A DNA stretch of 64,000 nt from Lineus longissimus (taxonomy: Eukaryota > Nemertea > Pilidiophora > Heteronemertea > Lineidae), in contig NC_088316.1 of the NCBI RefSeq assembly GCF_910592395.1, positions 5,704,001 to 5,768,000 on the forward strand. Direction: 5' to 3'. Position 1 is the first letter of the stretch, and each line of letters opens with the position of its first letter. This document shows positions 39,576-51,857 of the stretch, one piece after another. Below the pieces are notes generated by a model, which did no database searches, was not told the DNA's origin, and saw only the letters and a list, made by a program, of their open reading frames with translations. Position numbers and translations under genes: made by a program.

Positions 39576-41277
39576 TTTAAATGACGTGGCAAAGTACGTA
39601 TACTTACCTTGGGAACATGAAATCCATAGGGGATGGGTGCACTGATAAAAGCTTCATGGAGCTGAATCCCACTAATAATGCACTCTGAAGTGAGTGCGGG
39701 GCCCTAGGCCCAAATGGTTGCGAATCGACCGCTTACGAAGATGGGAGAGTGTGAGACTTCCTCATCACAGACACTATAGATGTGAAGTGCCAAAGCCAGA
39801 GCACCCTGGGGTGTTCCCAGACAGTGGACACCAAGGAAATAATAACGATGTTGACGTGGCAATTTGGTGTCCACTGCGCCTGCCTCTCCGGTTTCACGTG
39901 TCTTCTTTAGGCACACAGGTTAAACTTTTAACCATCTAGACCCACTTTTTGCCAACTGTTTGGCTCAGACCGCCCTTCAGCAGGCCATACTGCCTGGATG
40001 GACTGACCAAGATCTACTGTAGGTCAATCAAGGGGAAATTGACTCCTTGCAGTCCTGCTATCAGGATACCTCTGTATATCCAACCGTATTTCTTTGTCGC
40101 CACACGCATCTGATGAGTCTCTCTTGACGAAACCGCATTTCCTGCACCTTCATGACCTATCAGGCACACATGGTTGCTTCATACCATCAGTGCACGGTGC
40201 CCAGTAGCCAAAATCCTTCATTTTGGTCGTCTCTTGTTGCCATGAGCAACATAGCATGCAGACGCAGACTACGATGTCACTGATGACGTCACAAGGATGC
40301 CATGACGTCATCGTGATGTCATGACATCGGGTCGACAATCACAGCTGTCAGACAGTCCCTGAATGATCTCTTCATTCAGTTGCGGTCATGCAGGCGCAGT
40401 GGACACCAAATTGCTACGTCAACATCATTTGTTATTATTTCCTTGGTGTCCACTGTCTGGGAACACCCCAGGGTGCTCTGGCTTTGGCACCGCACATCTG
40501 TAGTACATGTGATGAGGAAGTCTCACACTCTCCCATCTTCGTAAGTGGTCGATTTTTGTCGCAACCATTGCAGTGCATTATTAATGGGATTCAGCTCCAT
40601 GAAGCTTTCATCAGTGCACCCAGCCCCTGTGGATTTCATGTTTCCAAGATAAGTATACGTACATTGCCACGTCATTTAAATACTATTTCCCTCCGTATAC
40701 TTATTTCCTTTACTGTCCAGCTGTTTCAACCTCTCCGGTTTCACGTATCTTCTTTAGGCACACAGGTTAAACTTTTAACCATCTAGACCCACTTTTTGCC
40801 AACTGCTTGGCTCAGACCGCCCTTCAGCAGGCCATACTGCCTGGATGGACTGACCAAGATCTACTCTAGGTCATCAAGGGGAGAAATTGACTCCTTGCGG
40901 TCCCGCTATCAGGATACCTCTGTATATCCAACCGTATTTCTTTGTCGCCACACGCATCTGATGAGTCTCTCTTGACGAAACCGCATTTCCTGCACCTTCA
41001 TGACCTATCAGGCACACATGGTTGCTTCATACCATCAGTGCACGGTGCCCAGTAGCCGAAATCCTTCATTTTGGTCCTCTCTTGTTGCCATGAGCAACAG
41101 AGCATGCAGGCTCAGACTACGATGTCACTGATGGCGTCACAAGGATGCCATGACGTCATCATGATGTCATGACGTCGGGTCAACAATCACAGCTGTCAGA
41201 CAGTCCCCGAATGATCTCTTCATTCAGTTGCGGTTATGCAGGCGCTGTGGACACCAAATTGCCACATCAACATCAAA
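39576..41277. mobile_element. Compound foldback insertion with 13-bp flanking duplication
   Basis: GATTAGTAGTTTA flanks both sides (39,563-39,575; 41,278-41,290). Inside, about 39,583-39,880 is inverted relative to about 40,390-40,675, and about 39,893-40,430 is directly repeated at 40,738-41,274. Frames inside (such as GVHCLGTPQGALALA) arise from these repeats and resemble no protein. A 13-bp flanking repeat is longer than most DNA transposons make, so a LINE-assisted or recombinational origin is possible. Confidence 0.6.
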
Positions 41278-41290
41278 GATTAGTAGTTTA

Positions 41291-42251
41291 GGTCTCATTC
41301 AGTTTCGTGTACAAGTAGGCCTACGTGTGCATTAGTAATTGGATTCTAGTGCATGTAAAAATCTATGTTAAGATATTAGCTAATATTCTCACTAAACCCC
41401 TGTTGTGGCAGCAACCTTAGCTTTTCACTCGAATGTCGCTTGACTTGAGAATTAGGCTTCCCCAGCCAACAAGCTGGGGAAGACGATTGATTTCACGAAA
41501 CAAAAAAAAAATTCTTCTTGTTCTTGTTCTTCTCACCTCTGCGGCCCAAACAATTAGGAGTTTTTCAATGAAATTCGACACACATATCAGTTGGGGGATA
41601 TGAGCGGATATGGCAATGTCCTTTTTGATCATTGATTGCTTAATATGCATCTATTGATTTATGGCTAATTTTTGCAAAATTCTGACAAAAATTGTTTCCG
41701 ATCAACTCCTCAGTAACCGCTTGGCGATGGAGCGCTGAAACTTTCAGGGATGATAGTTGTGCACGTTTGTTTTATGTTTTTCCAGTTATTTAACTAATTT
41801 GCATAATAACGAGTTCCATTGTTTTTTACCTCGTAAGCTCGCAACTCACTTATCATTATTGCTATTGTCAAGACATTTTCAGGGAAGATGGATCAGATAG
41901 TTTGTATAACTTTAAATCCAGGAAAAGTTTGCTTCGTTCATGAGATAACCATCTTGACCCTCGATGCATTATCATTACCCAGATTTCAGACAACGCGCGT
42001 CAAAATGGGCGGAGGACATCGAGCAAAACCGCTGGAAATTCAATATGGAGATAACGAGCACTCTTGTTGATTTAGGTCAACTCCATACAGTCATGTACAT
42101 GTACATGCTTTTTCATGGATTATTGACCAAAACCTGAGTTTAGTAACAGAAATTGAATCGAGAGCGGGAAGTCGGCCATTGTTAAATATGCGCATATAAA
42201 TTCGAATATGACGTCACTGCTCTCTGATTGGCCAACATGTTGTAACCTCCC
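41291..42251. other. Repeat-rich spacer, no gene seen
   Basis: 41,395-41,770 duplicates 39,045-39,400. No convincing coding potential; short frames (41,888-42,070) lack any family signal. Confidence 0.45.
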
Positions 42252-42296
42252 CGGCTCGCCAAAGAGGGTAGTATTTTTGCCCTGTTTGGCAAGCCC
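42252..42296. repeat. Hairpin related to 576-690
   Basis: GGCTCGCCAAAGAGGG pairs with CCCTGTTTGGCAAGCC across a GTAGTATTTTTG-like loop. Same module words as the 576-690 cassette; in both places CCGGCCAAT follows within a few bases. Confidence 0.5.
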
Positions 42297-42919
42297 GGCC
42301 AATGTTCCGGAGTTGGAATGTTGTTGTTGACTTTAAAATGTCCAGATAACTCAAGTCTTGCTGACACTCTTCAGATAACTCGGACCAAACTGAACAAAAT
42401 GTGTTCCTTTAGCATGAGATTCGACTCGGTTCTAACAGCTTTTTGACCATTCAGAGAACTAGAAATACCAGCCTTTATTTTTAAACTTGTGTTCATACAA
42501 AATGTCATACAATATAATATGTCTTTCGGACTTATGGTACTACGGACTTATCGGACGTCGGACTTGTGGGATGACGGACTTGGAGGGGGGGGGGGGATTG
42601 TCTCATAACTCTGATATCGCACTTGTGTTCTTTTGTGTCAGAATGAAGTAGCGCCAAACACCTTTTTCCAGGGATAGCAGCGGTATCCTCTTTGCACCCA
42701 AGTTATTTTTGTTCTTGCGATGGAGGGGGGGGGGGGGATCAGGTATTTTCAAGCCATACCTGACACTTTTGTGTACTCAAAAAGCATAGATATACATGCA
42801 TACATAGTATATTGACATGCTACATGTATATTTACTTTTTATTACATCATTGTATACAGTACTACAAGCCTATGCAGTGCACAAGTGCCTACAAGATGAA
42901 TCATCAATGTTCCATTGAT
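42297..42919. repeat. Start of unit C homology and right-type foldback end
   Basis: 42,297-42,596 matches 1,757-2,086, including the CGGACTTGTGGGAT repeats and G-run. A second G-run lies at 42,724-42,737. 42,600-42,919 has no counterpart in unit A and no gene. Confidence 0.6.
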
Positions 42920-43499
42920 GCTGAAAGGGTGGATGTCGTCCTGGGTGCCGACAAATGGTACCCAGGTTCGAGATCGACTGGACAATAAGCACCCTGGGTG
43001 CCATTACACTAGATAAACAGCACCCAGCTTCTTTTTGCCTGGCTTACGGCTCTTAGGGACGACGTTTCTTGCAATCTCGTTTTATCTCGAGCCGTGGTAC
43101 TTGCGGAATTAGCAGTGCTCGAAATAAAAAGAACAGATAAACAGATAAAAACGCGTTTAGGGTTATAGGTCTTTGAAAGCACATTTCGGATATATCCCTC
43201 CTATATACCTTTTCTGAATAAATCATCCGAAATGAGCTTTCAAAGACCTTTAGGCCTAAATGCGTTTTTTTCTGTTTATCTGTTCTTTTTATTTCGCGCA
43301 TTTCTAATGCCACAAGTACCACAGCGCGAGATAAAACGAGCTTGCAAGAAACGTCCTCGTCCCTAAGATCCGTAAGCCAGGCAAAAAGAAGCTGGGTGCT
43401 ATTTGTCTAGTGTAATGGCACCCAGAGTGCTTATTGTCCAGTCCATCTCGAACCTGGGTACCATTTGTCGGCACCCAGGACGACATCCACCCATTCAGC
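42920..43499. mobile_element. Mutator-like foldback element with 9-bp target duplication
   Basis: The 580-bp element is almost entirely a long palindrome: arms of about 270 bp (GCTGAAAGGGTGGATGTCG... and its inverse ...CATCCACCCATTCAGC) meet near 43,200. TCCATTGAT flanks both sides (42,911-42,919; 43,500-43,508). Long terminal inverted repeats plus 9-bp duplication are typical of Mutator-like elements. No transposase. Confidence 0.8.
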
Positions 43500-43508
43500 T
43501 CCATTGAT

Positions 43509-44018
43509 GGACCAATACGTAGATGGATGATGAAGAATCCCAATATTAGGTCCATGAATTGAACCCATGGTCGTATCTACCATGGGCCCATCACTGATCG
43601 ATCGATGGAATCAGTTTTAATATTTTGACAGGCAATCAAAGAATTATCTTAGAAATGGTGAGCATTTCTTATTTTTCGGAATTCTGAAGACTGTTTCTCG
43701 TTGGTTCGTATTCTGCTACACACGTTTTTATGGGACCCACCGTCGTTGGGCCTATGGTGGAACACCACCAATGGATCGTCCATGGGCCAGCAGTGGATCT
43801 ACCATGGGGATCTGTATTTAACATAGTTTGTGATGATCATCATAGATCCATCCATTGGGCCATCAATGATCCGTGCATAGACCCTTTTACCGTTTTTTTA
43901 ACAACAATATCATTCGGTGGCCACTTTCGTAGTCCAAGATAACTTTGGTCCTGGAGCACCTACATTTTTACTGCCAGGGTTTGCAGCGAGATACGAAGAG
44001 AGTAGGCTATAATGATCT
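43509..44018. other. Downstream flank of gene copy C
   Basis: 43,610-44,018 matches 2,090-2,484. CCATGGG/GATCCAT palindromic words abound. No gene. Confidence 0.5.
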
Positions 44019-45056
44019 CTACCGCCCTAAAGAAATTTGCCGATATTTCTTGATTAGAATTTTCTTATTGTATAATATCGGCACTATGAGTAAATGGCCA
44101 TTCTGATCTGTACCAAGAGAAAGATGTTTCCGTGTCAGATCATGCAAGCTGATTCCGTTAACGACAGACGTATTCATTCTACGGCTGCTGTCAATTGTTA
44201 TTCTTAACAACTGTTTTACCTTGCGTTGCTTGTAGTCCCTAATAATCACTGGAATCAGTAGTGCTGTGTTGGCATAATCCCAACATGCATGGGTCGAAAA
44301 CCCTACATTATGCCTTTTCAGAGCAAGTCTATGACAAAGAGACCAATGCATTCCTAATCGGGATTCATCAGTATAACAGAACACTTCAATTTTGGGCAGA
44401 CATTGCTGGTACACGTATATATCTTGCTTGTACCATGAAACAAAATGATTAACGGCTCGATAAACTGTTTTGTACGATGTGACCAGCGTGACTTTTTTGA
44501 ACCACAACTTCTGAGTCATTGTCTGCTTCACGATATCAAATAATAACAACTCTAGACCATATGACTTTATTCTTCTATGCCAACATCTCGACTTTTTGTG
44601 TGTCGAGACGGATGACCAGAGAAGAATCTTCTTTTCACCTGGACATATATCTGGTCTACCTAGCTGATCATCTTCACTTGTAATCTGATAATCAACTGTG
44701 ATATCTGATACCTTATTGCCTTTTATAGTGTAAAGTGCAAATTTCACTTCGAAAGCTCTCCTGCCTCTATTTCTGAACATTATAATGAGTCTATCCTGGT
44801 AACACCGAATTAGACCCACCCGCACGTGAAGGCGAAATGATATCTTCTGGTATGAACTTCTGTAGGTGCTTCTAGGATAGTAGGATTTTACAAATGTCGG
44901 CATGTTTCCTCTAAATTCTACACTGACAAACAAAAATACTTCATGGTTTGAGCAGTATTCGATATGAAAATATCCCTTTGTACGTGTTAAACTAATCGAT
45001 GTTTCTCGTATGTATTCTTCGTGCCTTGTGTTTAACTTTTCATAAAAATACCAAAA
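44019..45056 (-). CDS. Unrecognised tandem-duplicated gene, last exon, copy C
   Basis: 346 codons are open below a candidate acceptor (minus-strand TTCAG above 45,056); because the intronic stops seen in A are absent here, the open frame extends further to 45,239. The sequence is collinear with A and B (for example FVKSYYPRSTYRSSYQKISF, DIYVYQQCLPKIEVFCYTDE, LGTDQNGHLLIVPI). Its own upstream exon-like frame is frameshifted and hit by a MITE, so this copy may be a pseudogene that has kept one open exon. Function unknown. Confidence 0.5.
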   Translation of the reverse strand, partial: FWYFYEKLNTRHEEYIRETSISLTRTKGYFHIEYCSNHEVFLFVSVEFRGNMPTFVKSYYPRSTYRSSYQKISFRLHVRVGLIRCYQDRLIIMFRNRGRRAFEVKFALYTIKGNKVSDITVDYQITSEDDQLGRPDICPGEKKILLWSSVSTHKKSRCWHRRIKSYGLELLLFDIVKQTMTQKLWFKKVTLVTSYKTVYRAVNHFVSWYKQDIYVYQQCLPKIEVFCYTDESRLGMHWSLCHRLALKRHNVGFSTHACWDYANTALLIPVIIRDYKQRKVKQLLRITIDSSRRMNTSVVNGISLHDLTRKHLSLGTDQNGHLLIVPILYNKKILIKKYRQISLGR

Positions 45057-45562
45057 CTGAACTTCAGGACGGTTGTCAATCGCACAGTGTACAATTAAAA
45101 ATGGAGTCGAGTGATTAAGACATAAGCAGGTTTGAAATGTTTGAACATGTTGAAGGAAAGATGTAACTTTCAAATTAGGAATTTTTTCGACTCGAAAGTT
45201 CGCAAACAGCCGACACGGCACTGCAATGGGTGATTTCAAAGTTGGTTTTGGTTATAACACTGAGATTTCGTGTTAATCTTAATGTTAATCTTCGTGTTAA
45301 TATGTTGCTATTTATCCTGCTATCAGATTAAAACTAATACTTTGTTTTCTCTTAACACTTACAGTGACACTAAAACGAGAACTAATGACGAAACCGGAAT
45401 GGAAATCTGGTAAAGCGTTAGTTCTAACACCTAGACTTTGTCTGAGCCCGGGGTTTAAGTGTCACACTAACACCAAGAGTGCGATCTTAATCCCGGTTAG
45501 TGTAATGTTCTCCGCACAAGTAATGCATTTTGTATTACCATAACCCTTATGCCTTAGGCATT
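45057..45562. other. Intron-like spacer, copy C, first part
   Basis: Similar to 32,357-32,860 of unit B with GTGTTAATC-type words. No gene. Confidence 0.5.
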
Positions 45563-45567
45563 AACAA

Positions 45568-45919
45568 CTCATGTTACTCATGTTATGTCACAAGAGCATC
45601 AGGGGAACCGCTCCAGTGTATCTTCGGGACCTTTTGCAGGTTCAGCAACCATCACGTGTTTTACGATCTTCTGATGGTTTGCTTTTGGTGCAGCCAAAAG
45701 GTAGGCTGGTGACTTATGGAGACAGGGCTTTTTCTTGTATTTCACCAAGGTTGTGGAACAAATTACCACTCAATTTAAGACAAATCATTAACACCCCTGT
45801 CTTCGTAGGGCATCTGAAATCCTACCTCTTTGCTCGCTACAATATGTAAGGTGTCGTTGATCACATTTTGTGGAGTCTGGCACCTTAAATACGTTAATTT
45901 TGATTGATTTGATTGATTG
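45568..45919 (+). pseudogene. 5'-truncated L2/CR1-like LINE insertion
   Basis: The plus frame 45,571-45,849 reads the C-terminal tail of a LINE polyprotein: TAPVYLRDLLQV, SRVLRSSDGLLLVQPKGRLV, YGDRAFSCISPRLWNKLPLN, FVGHLKSYLFARYNM. It ends in a TTGATT-repeat 3' tail. AACAA flanks both sides (45,563-45,567; 45,920-45,924), and unit B lacks the insertion near 32,850. No RT catalytic core remains. Confidence 0.85.
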
Positions 45920-48101
45920 AACAATGAACAGATGACAAAGTTGGTGTTGGTTATCAACTAGCATCAGCTGGCTAGTTTTGGATTTTCAAATACTTTTTTC
46001 AGTGGTATTCTAGTCAGATATGGTGATTACTGCTGTGCCCGGGGTTCTGCACAGAAGAAAGCTGATGTCGTTTCATGTAGTGAATGGCGTTTTATTCAAA
46101 AGCTGTAAAAATACACGACATTTAGCACCAAATATATATACATCATAAGTTATTAGCAGAACTATTTTTGGCATGTTTGATTTTGGGCGTTATTCTCCCA
46201 ACTAAAACATTCAACACAAACCCCAATAATTTACCTGCTAAAGACAAGCAAGTCGCACCATGTTAATGTGATTTTGTTGATGTCCCGGTTTGGTGTTAAA
46301 TTTATATGTATATCTAATTGCGGACTGTTAGACTGATGTCAACGTAAGTGTTAATCAGTTTAAGGTTTATTGTTGAAATTGTGATTATAATTGCTTTACG
46401 CTTCGTGGCAAAGTGACGAAAGTGCGCTCCAACACGAGACATTGCGAGAGCTTAACGAGGCGCGAAATACTAAAAAAAACCAGGCGCTAAATTTAAATAT
46501 GAAAATAAATTGAAATGTCTATTTTCGCCAATATGTTTCATCGAAACAATTACTATGGAGAACATTAATTTGAATTGAATCCGTTGCATTTTCGGGCTTT
46601 AAAACATATTTTAATCTTTACACCAAGAAGCACATGTTTCTAAGTGTTAAGACAAGGTTTTATCTTAGTATGAGTTAAAATGTTTGATTGCCGCCAAAAG
46701 CATCACTTAGTGTAAGTGTAAAACCTGGTGTGATGCCAAAACCTTCTTTGAAATAGGAGTAAAGCTAATATTAAGCATTACACCTATATTCTACACCAAG
46801 CATGATTTCAATCTTGGTCTAATCCGGTCCCTCATCCTAAAACTGACTTTGAAATCACCCAATGGGTGAGTTCACATTGCTGATTAAACCTGGTGTTAGG
46901 TGCTAGTGTAACAGATTTGTAGCAGATATGTTACACTAATTATAGATATGAACTGATTTGTGCTACATGTGTTTGTGATGTGGTTGGTGTAACTGATATT
47001 GGGTGATTCTAAAGTAGGTGTTAGCCCGAGTGTTAACACTAAAGCCAGCACTAACCACAGAGTTAACATCAGAAATAAACTGCCCACTCGGTGTTGGTGT
47101 TAAAAACAGGGGTTAGTGTGATATCAGTTTATAGACCGGTGTTAATGTCAACACCATGATGAAGAGGATGTTAACCTGAACCAAAAATTAAGGTGTTTAG
47201 GTTTAATATATAATGTTAATATATCTGTTAACCAGATTTTGAAACCGGTTTTAAGAAAGTTTTAAGCTAAAACCGGTATTTGACTCCCAACATGTTCTTG
47301 GTTAAAACTGTCTTGAAACTGTCTTTAGACCGATTTAAGACAAGTTTTAAAACTCTGATAAAACTTTGGAAGTTTTAATCTGAACAGAGAGCTAAAAGTT
47401 TTGCACAAATGCACTACCAAATGTGCATGGTCGGTTTTAAGTCATAGAACTTTAGACTGTACTGAGGTCAAATATCAGAATAAAACCAACATACATGTTT
47501 GCTCTATCAGAAAGAGTTACTGTTGCTCAGCAAAGAGGGGACAACTTTGAAAGAAAGCCTCCCTTCAGCGGAGAACCAATTGAGGGGCATTTAAGATTAA
47601 ACCAGCGCATGATGCATGAGAACTGGTTCAGCAAATCCTTGAGTTTTAGCCTGGTTTTATCTTAGTTTTATCTAAGGTTTTATCTCGGTTTGAATCTAGT
47701 CTTAATCCAAGGGCAGTTTTATGTGGTCGAATTAAGACCGAGAGTTGGTTTTAAACCGAGATAAACTTGGTTTTAACTCGGTTTTGTCTTAAACCCAATA
47801 CTTGACCTCAACCAAGCTGAGTTGTGAACTCACCCATTGTATTACATAAAGACGATTTCGGGCATGTGCGTTTGCTTTCTCGTCGTTTGTCATAGAATTG
47901 AAATGGGTCGCACAACGGGTGATTGACGATAACTGGTTGTTGATATGAATTACATTGACTCACCAATAAACAGAATGTACAATGAGGTTTTCTTACGATT
48001 ACTTGCATCTTGCTGCAATTAATTTCATCGCCTCGTCTTTAAATTAATCAGTGCCGAAACATGGAACCTGATGTCTCCAAAATATGACTTTGGAAAGGAT
48101 C
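45920..48101. other. Intron-like spacer, copy C, second part
   Basis: Collinear with 32,860-35,400 of unit B, with a rearrangement near 46,250-46,390 where the segment holding 33,190-33,310 is inverted. GTGTTA/TAACAC and TTTTAAACC words as in B. Short frames (46,896-47,087; 47,808-48,008) are not supported as coding. Confidence 0.5.
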
Positions 48102-48266
48102 CGGTGTGACAGCGGATATAGTCCCTCTGGAGTCATAGTCCGGTAGCATTGTATTTGACAAATTAAGCAGCATGATCTATTGTACCGCTAACCCTAACCA
48201 AAACATTTAGCAATGCGGGCTATTGTTACACGGACTATCAGCCCTAGGACTACTATCCCTTGCACA
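48102..48266. mobile_element. Small MITE inserted in the exon-like frame of copy C
   Basis: About 165 bp absent from copies A and B at the same place (after TTTGGAAAGGAT). Ends are imperfect inverted repeats, GGATATAGTCC...AGTCATAGTCCG versus the inverse CGGACTATCAG...GGACTACTATCC. No coding capacity. The exact target duplication is unclear. Confidence 0.55.
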
Positions 48267-48670
48267 GCGGGTTATTGGTGCAACGGTGAGTATTCTCAGG
48301 ATAGTCACTCGCTTGGTTGTGAGACTTTCTTTGGGTGCAACAGCAATGATTTACCAACACATACATGTACTTTCTTCAGCCACATCCAGACGTTTATCTC
48401 CCCGGCTCTGAATAAATACAGCTCACACGTTTCCCCAAGTGGTTGAAAGTTGAAGCTCGGTGATCGCTCCTCTAGAGATGCTCTAACTGAACATTGTAAC
48501 AATGAGCGGGCGTATGACTTGTTGGAAGATGAATAGGCAGAATTTGGTCTTGACTTCTGGAATTGTTCAGACATAATTCCAGATTCACAGATGCCACATA
48601 GATAAGACCCGATAATGTAACACACCAATTGTTTAATGGCAGACATGATGATGATTACATAAAGAGCCAT
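48267..48670 (-). pseudogene. Upstream exon-like frame of the tandem gene, copy C, broken
   Basis: Homologous to 35,325-35,840 (SYARSLLQCSVRASLEERSP, INVWMWLKKVHVCVGKS). A 1-bp deletion at about 48,345 shifts the frame after VCVGKS, and the MITE at 48,102-48,266 separates the 3' part. Beyond the MITE (48,007-48,101) the remaining piece also has the TAA stop seen in copy A. Confidence 0.6.
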
Positions 48671-51600
48671 ACTTCACGTGTGCACTTTTAGCCTTTTAGT
48701 TTGGTTATAAGACCGGACCCAGAACATCATTTACCATTACACCGCGTCGCTCATACTTGCAAATGAAACTGGTATGAAAGTTTCAAGTGTCCTGGGATGG
48801 GATATCCCAGGGAACAAAGGATTCTGCTATGCACTTTTAGACTCTGAGGTACTGACAGTCATGGCCAATACAGAACAAGACACTATGATCGGTCAGAATC
48901 TGATAGGAACGAACGTGTTTCCGAGGGATCCTTTTCTACTTCTTAACAGTATCGGATCTAGATTGTTTTTACACCATTTTCTACACTTGGGTGCACTCGA
49001 ATTGATACCGGTGTAACATCTGTGGTTGTTCCCCATGTGTCAGTGTTTCCAAACAATAGGCAGCTAGAGAGACCATGACTTTTCAATAGGGGGGATACAC
49101 AGAAAAACTCGTCAATCTATTTTTGAGCGTTCCGCAACAATGATGGGAAACACTCAAAAACAGAAACACTCAAAAACATTACACCGGGCCTGGTGTCATA
49201 ACTCTTTTGTGCCGCCTCAAGTTAGAGACAAGACCACCATTGATTTTCCAAGCCATTTCCAGTTATTTCAAATGCCCGCCGTCAAATACTGCGTAAGGTT
49301 GTGAACCTGAAATTCGGATATGATATACGGGTTAGTCTTGGGAGTAACTAATGCGATTTAAACTGGTAGTTGACCACGTATTTTTTTTTAAATTGACAAG
49401 TTTGACACAAGTGGACAGTTTTACCCATTTCGGCCATTTTCACTCCAAATTTGATTGACGCCCCCTATTGCCAGGTTGTCAAAATTCAAAATTAATTTTT
49501 TACCAAACAATTTATTTATATCTGTAGACTTGCCACCGCAAATACTTTTTCAATACCTCTCCAAATATGTTCTTGATAGTTAAAAACATGCACTGTCTTA
49601 TTGATAGGCCTGGACCCTCCAACCTATGAATATAATTCATTGGTGGTATTGTCTCGTTAAAACGTCTTGTCATGCGGGTTTTCATTTTACTCAGTGGCCA
49701 TGACGTTAATAGCTGGGCGTACGTAGATCATGTTCTTGATAGTGGGATATGCTATGATCTTTCAAAGTAATCTTTTCTGAGGTTTTGACCATCGTTTGTG
49801 CATCCCTCTGTGATGTTTTCAACTCCTACGAACCAGTGAAGTGCGACAATTGAACTGGCTTCTGTCCTAAGTATTCTCCAGCCGGCCAAAGCAGGATACA
49901 AGCTCTCCAGAATATAGTTGCTCGATATCTTACTAAAAGAAGAACTCGTTGATGGGCGTAACAACTAGGTCAGCTCAAGTTATCCTAAACATCTCAGGCA
50001 GCACTAATGGGTAACGACCGAACTCGTGAAGGCAAAATTCCATTCCGACATAACTCGGCAGAGCTAACATAGAGATGGAACGCATATAATAGAGGTAAAC
50101 GAAATGGTTATTGACGGAGTGATTGATCTGATGATCGATACTATTATCGATCAGTGCAGGCTCACAAATGTATTGTCATCTGCAACAAAATTAAAAACAG
50201 TGCAAAGCCAACATTCAAATCATTTTTCAATAGGCATGGGGCCAATTTGTAAAGCTAGAAATACTATAAAATATTGATCCTAAGCTGCGCCAGCATGCTT
50301 GCTTTCAAAAACAGATCTACATGTAGTAACCGTGCGCAATTTTTGCACGGTAGCATTTTAGGACGCTGTTTGGTCACAATGAATGATGTATTTGATATCG
50401 TCTGATCGTCTTAAAGGAATAAGAGCAGGAGCCTGGGGTCCAATTCTAGTAGTTTCCAGTCGATTTCGATATACACGTATAGGCAAAAGAATGTCATTTT
50501 TGGCGGCCATTTTGAACTCCAAGATGGCGGCCATTATAGCGTCCTAGCATTTTGGCAATAGGCGGTTTTTAAAACTTCTAACGGCATTTGGAACCACTCC
50601 TGAAAATTTTTAAAACTGTAACCGAAAGACGCATATACAGCCACTTTTGCAAACACAAGCTGACGGACTAAAAATTCCAATGATGATATTGTACATCCAC
50701 GTTTGCATTACATATCAATATAACAAGTCATGCCTATTTCTATATCTAAGACTTGAAACAAAATTGGCAAATTGTGGAACCGTTTCAAAAAATGGTTTCC
50801 AATAAACTATGAGAAGTGCGTATGATTTGCCTTGCACTCAAAACCTCAATGGCAAGTTTGTCCAACCAATTACGGTTGCTCAACTCTTTAGAAAAAAAAC
50901 ACAATTAATTACCTTAGTTATCATGAGTTATATAATATTTCATGAAAATGAGCAGAAACTTATAGCGTTTGTATATAAGTCTACACAACACTATTGCAAG
51001 TCTGTTGAAATTTATATTCACTCAGCTCGCATTTGGACAATGGGAAGGGGCGCAAGGCACATGTTCGTTTTGTTTACAATATTGGTGATGTTATAATGAA
51101 GCAGATTTCTTTGTTTTCGAATTCAAGACCAAAAGTGTTATTCGAGGGGTACTTACTGTATGACAATGCCATAACATTAGAGTGGGTGATTCGCCTCCTC
51201 ACCCACCATGATTGTCAATCCAATTAATTTAATGTAAACAAGAACACGGACATCAACCGGTCAACAGCCAAATGTCCTGTTCCATGTCTGGGCGTGACTC
51301 TTACACTACGGTGACTACCACTCGCAGAGAAATCGGTAAGACGGATGAGCATAAGTTTATTTTACGTTCAAACTAGTAGCGCAGCCTGGGCGAAACATTT
51401 CTAACCAATCGCACCAAAGGTAATAACCCTTACGTTCCCGGACGGTTCGAATATATGAGACATTTACTCAGCAAGTTCTTTTTAAACGTGGCGTTATACC
51501 ACGTGGTACGCCTACCCCACCCTCACCGGGTCCCAGACGAACTTGGCCTCAGAGTCCAGATTCAAATTGGTACACAACATGCACCGTGCTAAAGCCGGTG

Positions 51601-51857
51601 GCGTTGTTGTTTACCGCCATATTGTTAATAAGCCATGATACGTCAAACACAAGTTTTCGTGGTGCCCCCCTGCAGCGCCACGTTATTTTTAGACGGAAAC
51701 CACCTATGCCACGAGGTATTTTCAGAAAGAAACTCCTCAACCCCGTGGGTGATCATCAAATACAAATTTCTCAGTCTCCTAATTTCTGTATGGATTTCTA
51801 TGAGGCAAGGGGAAAATATTCATTTTATCGACTTTGGAAATAATAACTTCTAAAGTA
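48671..51857. other. Unit C spacer with lineage-specific small insertions
   Basis: 48,671-49,010 resembles unit B (35,841-36,180). From 49,665 on it is close to unit A (5,252-6,620). Sequence absent from A: about 49,015-49,190, 49,250-49,660, 50,424-50,708 and 51,276-51,461. A minus-strand exon-like patch lies at 49,752-49,964 (SSFSKISSNYILESLYPALA, GWRILRTEA). 51,510-51,857 has no counterpart in A. No firm gene. Confidence 0.45.

Noticed and set aside
39694-40786. Open frames with GVHCLGTPQGALALA on both strands
   Set aside because: The repeated words come from inverted arms of the compound insertion, so the same peptide appears in opposite orientations.
42924-43555. Open frames on the minus strand through the palindrome
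   Set aside because: They read the arms of a foldback element and resemble no protein.
48161-48200. Telomere-like CTAACCCTAACC
   Set aside because: Only two units inside a small MITE; too short to be telomeric.
51276-51461. Solo LTR (TG...CA) in unit C
   Set aside because: Borders could be drawn as TG and CA, but no target duplication is visible and no related internal region exists in the window.
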